A stretch of DNA of 64,000 nt, from positions 11,519,671-11,583,670 of the forward strand of contig CM036775.1 in assembly GCA_020796225.1 (NCBI GenBank), written 5' to 3'. Shown piece by piece: positions 56,275 through 64,000 of the stretch. Origin of the DNA: Arion vulgaris. Lineage: Eukaryota > Mollusca > Gastropoda > Stylommatophora > Arionidae. Position numbers and translations under genes: made by a program. Each line of letters begins with the position of its first letter. The stretch's first letter is position 1. Below the pieces are notes generated by a model. That model made no database searches. It was given only the letters and a program-made list of their open reading frames with translations, and had not been told where the DNA came from.

Positions 56275-57305
56275 AGTAGTAGAGTGTGTACATAAGTAAT
56301 ATGTGTAGTAGTAGACTGTGTACATAAGTAATATGTGTAGTAGCAGACTGTGTACATAAGTAATATGTGTAGTAGGAGACTGTGTACATAAGTAATATGT
56401 GTAGTAGGAGACTGTGTACATAAGTAATATATGTAGTAGGTGACTGTGTACATAAGTAATATGTGTAGTAGGAGACTATATACATAAGTAATATGTGAAG
56501 TAGGAGACTGTGTACATAAGTTTTTTTTTTTCTTTCGTCCGCTTTCAACTCAGACGAAGTTTCATCTCTGAAACTGATTTTTGCGTGAAAATCCGTTTTC
56601 CAATTTCTTACAATGGCAGCAGCGTGCACATTGTAAATTACTTACACTGGCAGCCGTGTGCTCAATGTACTCGTAATTAGTATTCCCTCGCCATACAGGC
56701 AGATTTTCTCCGACTTCAGAGGTACTCACGTTATCGTCCTGAGTAAGACCAGGGACTCGAACAAATGCCGGACAGTAGGTTCGAACCCGAGCTATGAGGC
56801 GTCTCACAGCTAGCAGGCCGAGCTACTATCAACTACTCTAGGCAGTCCCCCCGTGTACATAAGTAATATGTGTAGTAGGAGACTGTGTACATAAGTAATA
56901 TGTGTAGTAGGAGACTGTGTACATAAGTATTATGTGTAGTAGGAGACTGTGTACATAAGTAATATGTGTAGTAGGAGACTGTGTAGATAAGGTAATATGT
57001 GTAGTAGGAGACTGTGTACATAAGTATTATGTGTAGTAGGAGACTGTGTACATAAGTAATATGTGTAGTAGTAGACTGTGTACATAAGTAATATGTGTAG
57101 TAGGAGACTGTGTACATAAGTAATATGTGAAGTAGGAGACTGTGTACATAAGTAATATGTGTAGTAGTAAACTGTGTACATAAGTAATATGTGTAGTAGG
57201 AGACTGTGTACATAAGTAATATGTGTAGTAGGAGACTGTGTACATAAGTAATATGTGTAGTAGTAGACTATGTACATAAGTATTATGTGTAGTAGTAGAC
57301 TGCTC
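56275..57305. repeat. 32-bp minisatellite split by SINE-A
   Basis: The unit is 'gtgtagtaggagactgtgta' plus 'cataagtaatat', about 8 units left and 14 right of a SINE-A at 56522-56852. Long Tyr/Thr-rich frames on the minus strand are repeat artefacts. Confidence 0.94.
56522..56852 (-). mobile_element. SINE-A copy 5
   Basis: The target duplication GTGTACATAAGT (56510-56521 and 56853-56864) is itself a piece of the minisatellite unit. Full-length, with T run at 56521-56531. Confidence 0.93.
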
Positions 57306-57605
57306 TCTTATGGGTCTGATCATAGTGCTGTTAAGTGTGTTTACTAGTAATGCATGCACGTATTGACCGTGTGGTTTATATATGACCTTTTTCGTCTGTA
57401 CAGACATTTTATTGGTAAGTGTTTTACTGTGACAACTTCTGAGTTGTTGCTTTTCTCTCTTGTCGTTCAGCTCATACATAAGTCTCTTCTCAAAAGACTA
57501 TTGCGCAATATCACATTCCATACAACTCTGTCATCAGCTAGTTTTTCCCATGTGCTGGGACCTATAGAAAAATTGTTCATTGAGGCAGTGCAGACATCTT
57601 CATAT
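57306..57605. other. Unassigned, possibly decayed LINE
   Basis: No clear coding match. On the minus strand 'LSKRLMYELNDKREKQQL' and 'NVIL..SLLRRDL' are open but not recognised. Confidence 0.35.
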
Positions 57606-57808
57606 ATTTTTTTTTTTTCCAGAAGCACTTAAGCTGAAAGCTCTTCGGCTCAGTGTCATGGACATCGTAACCCTTCGGCTCGGTGCCACGAACACCGTAA
57701 ATCTGGGGAACCTGTAGCTTTTCTGCCAGTCCGCGGAGTTGAACCCGCACATACAGAGGACTAGTCACCCGTAGTCCAACGCGCTACGAACACGCTGGGC
57801 ACGCGGGC
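57606..57808 (-). mobile_element. SINE-B copy
   Basis: Minus strand; T run at 57608-57617, head at 57730-57808 with B box 'gcgggttcaactccgcg'. Target duplication GACATCTT(C/T)ATAT at 57593-57605 and 57809-57821. Confidence 0.9.
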
Positions 57809-57814
57809 GACATC

Positions 57815-58020
57815 TTTATATCTGAGCCATGGTCTGCCTTGGTGCATATTCCGAAAGTTCACAGAACATTTGTTTTGGTATGCGACAAGTATCCATTCTT
57901 CTCACATTCCCCAACCATCTTAGTCATCTACTGCTGAGCATGCCCATGATGGAAGGCAGGTTTGCACGTTGCAGTACTTCAGAGTTGGTTATCCTGTGGA
58001 TTAATTTTTATTTATCAACA
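57815..58020 (-). mobile_element. LINE-Z-type C-terminal fragment
   Basis: Minus strand: 'ITNSEVLQRANLPSIMGMLS', then 'LRWLGNVRRMDTCRIPKQM'. This is the 'RW.GHV.RM...RIPK' word of LINE-Z relatives. It was split from 57306-57600 by the SINE-B. Confidence 0.68.
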
Positions 58021-58033
58021 CGATATTCGATTG

Positions 58034-58290
58034 TGAGTGTCTGTAGCTCAAGCGGTAGTGAGCTCAATCACAAACCCGAGCGTACCTGGTTCAAACCCCA
58101 TGGTGGGCAAATTTGGAAGCAAATTCGTTTCCGTGGGATTTTACGAAAGGTAAAAATAGACCTCACCGTCCAGAAAGCAATGGCAAACTACTGAACGTAT
58201 AAGTGGTGCCTAGAAAAATCAACGACTCGTTTACTATGGTTGATGGCTACGTTCTGTAAAGGATATGCCACGATTTTCATTCATATTCGA
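58034..58290 (+). mobile_element. SINE-D copy
   Basis: tRNA-like head with A box 'tgtagctcaagcggtagtga' and B box 'ctggttcaaaccccatg'. Body 'ggtaaaaatagacctcaccg' and 3' part 'gttgatggctacgttctgta'. The most intact member in the window. Confidence 0.85.
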
Positions 58291-58344
58291 TTAATGTAAA
58301 TTATATAGACTAGTTTGTAACAAAAAGTTAGCATTAAAAATATA

Positions 58345-58484
58345 TGACCTGCAAGCACAATATATGACCTGCAAGCACAATATAGGACCTGCAAGCACAA
58401 TATAGGACCTGCAAGCACAATATATGACCTGCAAGCACAATATATGACCTGCAAGCACAATATATGACCTGCAAGCACAATATA
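58345..58484. repeat. 20-bp tandem repeat, about 7 units
   Basis: Units 'tatgacctgcaagcacaata', two with G instead of T ('tagg'). The period is exactly 20 bp, with almost no divergence. Confidence 0.95.
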
Positions 58485-58584
58485 TTTGATTCGTTTACAA
58501 TAATAGTGAAAATTTCAGAGTTTATAAACACAAAGGCAGGTACAGTTCTTGTTTTATTTATTCTCATGATGGATGGACAGTTAA

Positions 58585-58915
58585 CTTCTTTTTTCCCCTC
58601 TTCTTTTCTTCTTTTTATTCTTTCTTTTTCTTCATTTTCTTCTTTTTCTTTATTTTTCCTTTTTAAAATTTGTCCTTTTTTCTTTCTTTTTTTCTCTTTT
58701 TCTTCATCGTTTTTCTGTTTCTTTTTCTTCATCGTTTTCCTGTTTCTTTTTCTTCATCGTTTTTCTGTTTCTTTTTCTTCATCGTTTTCCTGTTTCTTTT
58801 TCTTCATCGTTTTTCTGTTTCTTTTTCTTCATATTCTACTTGTTTTGTATTTTCCCCATTTTTTTAATATTTTTTTCATTTCGTTCTTCTTCTCTTCTCT
58901 TCTTCTTCTTCTGCG
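58585..58915. repeat. Pyrimidine-strand tract (TTTTC/TTC-rich)
   Basis: About 330 bp with almost no purines on +. It includes a 32-bp higher-order unit 'ctttttcttcatcgttttt' plus 'ctgtt' repeated five to six times at 58695-58830. The Phe/Ser-rich and Lys/Glu-rich frames on the two strands are artefacts. Confidence 0.9.
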
Positions 58916-58929
58916 TTTGTTTCTAAAAT

Positions 58930-59985
58930 TTGCACACAAAAACAACGGTGTTATAATGTAGGCTATAGTTTGAGTTCATAGTTCATAGTTCATAAGTACG
59001 GTTCCAACTTCACTGCAACGGGTCACCCCATAATTGCTCCGTTCCTGTGCCAATGAAAATCACACAAAATGCTAACAACTGTGAAATGTTTCCTGTGTGA
59101 ATTAATTCCAGAATGAAACAGCCGCGTACCGCCACAAAAGCAACCTGCACTGCATAAAATGCATATGGCCGTCGCTAATGTAGCAACACAAAACTGTTCA
59201 CACTTGAATTGCAATTGTTGTCGAAGGGAACATCAATCATGACAAAATCCAGCTTTCTGCACCCACAATATAACTGCATACGGCAGATTGAGCTTGTTCG
59301 TCATAACCGCTGTCCGCCATTTTCTGAATACACACAACAAACGCACGGTTGACACAGCAAAAAGCATTCCACGTAACATTCATAGCTCACAGCGTTGCTC
59401 AAGCACTAACTCAGTAGCTCAGCAAACGAAACCGGAAAATACCTGACCAAACATGGCAGAAATGCGCTAGCAAAGTCGTGTTCAGAATGAAACAGTCCGG
59501 ACTCTGAATGGCCCTCCCGCATTCCGTCATTGCTAGCCAGATTTTTTCAATGACATGAGTAGTACAAGCAACTAGATGCTTATCAAATTCTCAACAGAAA
59601 TAAACTGCAAAATAAATACAACATAATTATAAGGTAAATCATGGACAGTGTAAGACACAGCTGCTGATACATACCAAAATTACATACACAAAACTATTAT
59701 AGTTTGAGTGAGGCTAGAAGTAAGTACGTTAATGCAACTTGTATGAAAGCAAAGATCAGATTTGAGAAACATTCAGTTCAACAGTTTCATTTGATCAAAC
59801 ATTCACAGATTATGAAAATAATGAAGCAGGTACAGTATCGATGGCTGTAATGTTATCCCAGTCTAGGTTAGCTTGTTCTTGATTGTCTTCTGTTGGACAT
59901 CCACCTCCTAGGAAACCTTCTAGATTTCGAGAAAAAAAACAACATGAAATATATTAATTTTCTGAAATCATTATTCATCTTCTTT
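58930..59985. other. Unassigned single-copy-like sequence
   Basis: About 1 kb with no recognised repeat, and one of the longer clean stretches in the window. Some CpG-bearing words lie at 59100-59350. No exon with convincing borders. It could hold regulatory or unrecognised sequence. Confidence 0.4.
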
Positions 59986-59999
59986 CTTCTTCTTCTTTT

Positions 60000-60935
60000 G
60001 TCGTCACACTGCTACCGGGTTGTTGCCCAGTGTCGTCACACTGCTACCGGGTTGTTGCCCAGTGTCGTCACACTGCTACCGGGTTGTGCCCAATGTCGTC
60101 ACACTGCTACCGGGTTGTGCCCAATGTCGTCACACTGCTACCGGGTTGTTGCCCAGTGTCGTCACACTGCTACCGGGTTGTTGCCCAGTGTCGTCACACT
60201 GCTACCGGGTTGTTGCTCAATGTCGTCACACTGCTACCGGGTTGTTGCCCATTATCGTCACACTGCTACCGGGTTGTTGCCCAGTATCGTCACACTGCTA
60301 CCGGGTTGTTGCCCAGTGTCGTCACACTGCTACCGGGTTGTTGCCCAGTGTCGTCACACTGCTACCGGGGTGTTGCCCAGTGTCATCACACTGCTACCGG
60401 GTTGTTGCCCAGTGTCGTCACACTGCTACCGGGTTGTTGCTCAGTGTCGTCACACTGCTATCGGGGTGTTGCCCAGTGTCGTCACACTGCTACCGGGTTG
60501 TTGCCCAGTGTCGTCACACTGCTACCAGGTTGTTGCGCAGTGTCGTCACACTGCTACCGGGGTGTTGCCCAGTGTCGTCACACTGCTACCGGGTTGTTGC
60601 CCAGTGTCGTCACACTGCTACCGGGGTGTTACCCAGTGTCATCACACTGCTACCGGGTTGTTGCCCAGTGTCGTCACACTGCTACCGGGTTGTTGCTCAG
60701 TGTCGTCACACTGCTATCGGGGTGTTGCCCAGTGTCGTCACACTGCTACCGGGTTGTTGCCCAGTGTCGTCACACTGCTACCAGGTTGTTGCGCAGTGTC
60801 GTCACACTGCTACCGGGTTGTTGCCCAGTGTCGTCACACTGCTACCAGGTTGTTGCCCAGTGTCGTCACACTGCTACCGGGGTGTTGTCCAGTGTCGTCA
60901 GACTGCTACCGGGTCGTTGCCCAGTGTTGTGGTTT
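60000..60935. repeat. 32-bp minisatellite that extends a LINE-W 3' end (about 29 units)
   Basis: The unit 'gtcgtcacactgctaccggg' plus 'ttgttgcccagt' repeats with few variants ('gggtgtt', 'accagg', 'gcgcag'). The same unit is present once at 1920 and three times at 49137, in each case between the LINE-W coding end and its GAA tail. Long open frames here are repeat artefacts. Confidence 0.95.
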
Positions 60936-61200
60936 TCTGTTTTTGTCTTGCGCTGTTCAGGTGGCTTGGTTGATTGTTATTTTTGTACTTTGACAGGATT
61001 CTGCCATGCCATCTAACCATCTTTTTCGTGGTCTTCCTTTCGCTTTCTTCCCTGATGTTCTGTTGTAGAAGACTTTGTATACTGTGAAGTTTGAATGCGT
61101 TCTTATTGAGTGGCTAAATCACTTTATTCTTTGTTTCTCAGTGTAATTCAAGCAAGTTCTGTGTCAACTTTTTTTCTTATGCTGATGTTGGTGACTTTGT
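60936..61200 (-). mobile_element. LINE-W C-terminal part attached to the 32-bp array
   Basis: Minus strand: 'HPNSTLYRVFYNRTSG'-like and 'KRWLDGMAES'-like words in broken frames. It is collinear with 49240-49545. Its (GAA)n tail is the TTC run at 59984-59999 on the far side of the array. Confidence 0.8.
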
Positions 61201-61225
61201 TTTTTCTGATGTTTATTATCATTAT

Positions 61226-61615
61226 TATCAATAAGAATGCATCCAAACTCCACATTATACAGAGTCTTCTACAACAGAACATCGGGAAAGAAGGCGAGAG
61301 GAAGATCACGAAAAAGATGGTTAGATGGAATAGTAGAATCCAATGAAAGAACAAAAATAATAATCACTCAAGCAGTCAGAACAGCACAAGACAAAACAGA
61401 AAACCCAAGACACAGGGCACGTATTGCTAGGCTAGGCGATGGGTGTCGTAAGAAATGAGGGTAAGTGGTTCGAATCCTGTGTTTGTCTATTTGTTTTTCG
61501 GAAGCTCTTAATACCTGTTCACTGTTTATTTGTTGATTATATTCGTTGCTTCCGTTGCTTCCTCTGGGTTCTTGCAAAAAATCCGTGTGCTCGACAAAAG
61601 AAGAAGAAGAAGAGA
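61226..61615 (+). mobile_element. LINE-W copy in opposite orientation
   Basis: Codes MHPNSTLYRVFYNRTSGKKA, RGRSRKRWLDGIVESNERTK and IIITQAVRTAQDK before a stop near 61456. A different 3' region follows, ending '(aag)n' at 61599-61613, and it has no 32-bp unit. Its start overlaps in reverse the end of the minus-strand copy, giving inverted arms of about 115 bp (61005-61120 against 61226-61345). Confidence 0.82.
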
Positions 61616-61885
61616 TGTCCCTTATTCATGGCAACTAACATTAGTGACAAAACACTTGCAAAAACAAATTTATGTTATTATTATTTAAATAAGAGACACA
61701 TTTTCTTCGCCTTGGGAGGGTAGACTATAGTACGGTTTTTTAGTTATAAAAATTATGATAACCGCACAGTCCAAGATGTTCCTCCAACTATAAATCTAAT
61801 AATAGCCGCCCATCTCAATCGATGATGACAACACACTCATTTATTGGGTAAGGTTGGTCGAACGCAGTCAGTAACATTCTAGTTT
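61616..61885. other. No recognisable gene
   Basis: AT-rich spacer. Nothing supported. Confidence 0.45.
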
Positions 61886-62107
61886 TTTGTTTTTGTTTAC
61901 ATTTTTAAATTTATTTCCAGAAGCATTTGAGCTGAAAGCTCTTCGGCTCGGTATCATGGACATCGTAACCCTTCGGCTCGGTGCCACGAACACCGTAAAT
62001 CTGGGAACTTGTAGTTTTCTGCCAGTTCGTGGAGTTGAACCCGCACTTACAGAGGACTAGTCACCCGTAGTCCAACGCGCTACGAACACGCTAGGCACGC
62101 GGGCGAC
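61886..62107 (-). mobile_element. SINE-B copy
   Basis: Minus strand; body 'cttcggctcggtgccacgaa', head at 62030-62107. Short target duplication TCTAGTTT at 61878-61885 and 62108-62115. Confidence 0.83.
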
Positions 62108-62119
62108 TCTAGTTTCTTT

Positions 62120-62690
62120 GCAACCACAAACAGGTGTATGTATATTGCCTAATTGGACACAAACAGGTGTATGTACATTGTACACCTGGACACAAACAGG
62201 TGTATGTACATTGTACACCTGGACACAAAAGGATGTATGTACATTGTACACCTGGACACAAAAGGATGTATGTATATTGTACAACTGACACAAACAGGTG
62301 TATGTACATTGTACACCTGGAACAAAGGATGTATGTATTTTGTACAACTGGACACAAACAGGTGTATGTACATTGTACACCTGGACACAAAAGGATGTAT
62401 GTACATTGTACACCTGGACACAAAAGGATGTATGTATATTGTACACCTGGACATAAAGGGCAGTGGCGGCTCGTCATTAAGGGCCAGTGGGGCCGGGCCC
62501 AATAAAAATAATGTACAACGTGTATTTATTATTTTATAAATTAAATTATAGCACCAAGCACCATGATTTATCCGGAAAAAAATGTCTGGCCCGACCAACA
62601 AAAATGATCACGATCCGCCACTGATATAGGGTGTATGTATATTGTACATCTGGACACAAACGGATGTATGTATTTTGTACAACTGAACAT
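62120..62690. repeat. 33-bp minisatellite split by a hAT MITE
   Basis: About 11 units of 'aaacaggtgtatgtacattg' plus 'tacacctggacac', with 'aaaggatgtatgtat' variants. It resumes at 62624-62690 after the MITE. Because 33 is a multiple of three, the repeat is open in several frames on both strands; these are not taken as genes. Confidence 0.93.
62461..62623. mobile_element. 163-bp hAT-type MITE, copy 2
   Basis: Terminal repeats CAGTGGCGGCTCGT and GATCCGCCACTG, with near-identical 8-bp target duplication ATAAAGGG/ATATAGGG (62453-62460, 62624-62631). Its interior matches copy 1 at 51397. Confidence 0.92.
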
Positions 62691-62734
62691 ACTTGTACAG
62701 GTAGGTAACTTGTAAGATTTCACAAACAAAAAAT

Positions 62735-63580
62735 CCTCACTATGTGTTGGTACACAGTCGCCTTAAGTCCAATATCCAGACTCATTTTGGCACTATTCAG
62801 TGTGGCCGTCGGTGTTGCAACACGTGTGCTTATGTGATACAGACGCTTACTGCATCTTTTCCTTTAGCCACGTTTCTTATTGACGATGGTTTCACATGCG
62901 AGTCCGTAATCTTATCTATGCCATTATCTGTAAGAGGTGTAACAAGGCTTATATCGACGAGACAGACAAGACGCCCAGTGATCGATTCGCCCAACACTTG
63001 CGCGACATACGCCAATTCTCTGTGAACCCTGTAGCCACCCATTTCAATGATACTGGCCATTTAGGAGCTCACGATGTCCAGGTCACAGCCATCCGATCGT
63101 GTTCCTCGGATGATCGCAGTCGATTTGCTCTAGAGAATCGGTTGATTTCTTTGTATGGTACCTTGCGACCACGTGGGCTCAACGTATTACATTCCTATGC
63201 TTCTTAGTACTTTCTCTTCCCATGCTTTGTAATCTATATGGGTATATGTTGCATATATTCAAGTTATATATTTACTAGATTTTTCATTGTTTCTCTTCCG
63301 TTCTATTTCTAGTTTTTATGTGTGTTTTTGTGTTACATTTATTTCGTTATTCGTTTTATTCCCAGATTTTCGTTTTTATTTCCAGATTTTAATTAGAAAC
63401 GTTTGTTTTTGGTCGTCCATTTGTTTTTTAAATTTGTCACTCCTGTTTTTAGTTTGCTTGATAAAGGCCTTGTTGGTCGAAACGTTGCTGTATTTTGTCA
63501 TTGTTTTTGTAATTTATAAAACTACAGTACTTTGTGATTACGTGTTTTGTCAATCAAATAGTTTTACTGCAGTCTCATCT
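62735..63580 (+). mobile_element. Penelope-like element, 3' half with GIY-YIG endonuclease
   Basis: A 5'-truncated element. The first frame has CGRRCCNTCAYV, the cysteine-bearing linker typical before the Penelope endonuclease. After a one-base shift near 62900, NLIYAIICKRCNKAYIDETD is the GIY-YIG motif region, followed by DRFAQHLRDIRQ, HFNDTGH and ENRLISLYGTLRPRGLN before the stop at 63207. In active elements this nuclease nicks target DNA for the Penelope reverse transcriptase, which is missing here. The 3' UTR (63208-63580) contains the same terminal sequence as the palindrome at 52819-53185. Confidence 0.9.
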
Positions 63581-63683
63581 GTTTTGTGAATATTTGGACA
63601 CTATACCGTGCCATATCTACTGAGTTACACTGAAGAATGTCACTTACATATTCTACAATTCCTTTCACCATTGACCTATTCTA

Positions 63684-63941
63684 CAGGGTGTTCAAGATTA
63701 AAGCAGCCCCATTGACAAATCGAAAGTTGCCAGATAATCTATCGCGTTATGTTTATGTACTATTTAAACCGGTTCTGACTAGCTCGTTTTACGTCACATT
63801 TGTTCATCGCCCCTTCCGCACTACAATTACATACCGTCACATAACCTTGACCTATACTACGTCATAACTGAACCTTCTCATTTTCATACATATATGCCAG
63901 ATTAGCTCCATTCACAGGCTGCTATTATATTGAACACCCTG
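63684..63941. mobile_element. 258-bp mariner-type MITE
   Basis: Ends CAGGGTGTTCAAGATTAAAG and its approximate inverse. The TA duplication is at 63682-63683 and 63942-63943. It shares terminal repeats with the 86-bp element at 42497 and has an unrelated interior of about 200 bp. Confidence 0.82.
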
Positions 63942-64000
63942 TATGTTAGTCCTCACAGACATTTCCTCCGTTAAACAATGAGGTTAACGTACCCATACTA

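Noticed and set aside
56203..57479. Overlapping Tyr/Thr-rich frames on the minus strand
   Set aside because: They read through the 32-bp minisatellite in three registers and end at its border.
58464..58961. 165-codon Phe/Ser-rich frame and its Lys/Glu-rich antisense counterpart
   Set aside because: Both come from the pyrimidine-rich tract. The composition is dictated by the repeat.
59893..61016. Three overlapping open frames of 317-366 codons
   Set aside because: They lie on the 32-bp minisatellite. All three plus frames are open because the repeat has no stop and cycles frames. The peptide is a pure repeat read-out with no domain.

Overview
The window is a stretch of AT-rich metazoan nuclear DNA. 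There are no operons, and host exons sit in very long introns with GT..AG borders. Almost everything else is 3'-terminal LINE debris, tRNA-derived SINEs, cut-and-paste transposons, Penelope-like sequence and minisatellites. An invertebrate is likely and a lophotrochozoan such as a mollusc is a reasonable guess, but nothing here fixes the species. Single-base dropouts are frequent, even inside a conserved exon, so part of the frame damage may be residual long-read consensus error. Family labels used below (SINE-A to SINE-F, LINE-R to LINE-Z) are coined here for cross-reference only.

Host genes. (1) On the + strand, four consecutive exons of a protein phosphatase 1 catalytic subunit, PP1-beta type, lie at 27735-27839, 31674-31894, 34218-34352 and 38676-38765. 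They run from the segment holding the metal-binding CHGG motif to the stop codon. The N-terminal exons were not found and are probably left of the window. (2) On the - strand, three 36-42 nt candidate microexons (23517-23552, 20930-20971, 13803-13838) have the same splice phase and encode Thr/Ser/Pro/Lys-rich segments. Each lies in one copy of a tandemly amplified module, and all three would be nested inside the PP1 gene if its 5' exons lie to the left.

Layout. 0-4.3 kb: LINE and SINE remnants and a broken piggyBac-type transposase. 4.65-8.94 kb: a tandem duplication with a unit of about 2.15 kb. 8.9-24.4 kb: modular segmental amplification. LINE tails, GTA-type microsatellites, microexon modules and a 55-bp minisatellite alternate, with a 2.18-kb IS630-Tc1-mariner element (Sailor-like by its DD83E spacing) inserted in the minisatellite. 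24.4-39 kb: the PP1 introns and exons, filled with nested LINEs and SINEs, with a 41-bp minisatellite starting right at one 5' splice site. 39-50 kb: dense LINE 3' ends and a hAT transposase remnant. 50-54 kb: a nested non-autonomous hAT, SINEs and a palindromic pair of Penelope terminal repeats. 54.8-62.7 kb: five minisatellite arrays with periods of 35, 32, 20, 32 and 33 bp. 62.7-63.6 kb: the 3' half of a Penelope-like element with a GIY-YIG endonuclease.

How the parts fit. No complete reverse transcriptase was recognised, and every LINE copy recognised is 5'-truncated. The SINE-F families and several LINEs share (GAA)n tails, which suggests LINE-driven SINE mobilisation. Target-site duplications can be read directly for many insertions and give a relative order: modules were duplicated first, then SINE-A and the mariner inserted.
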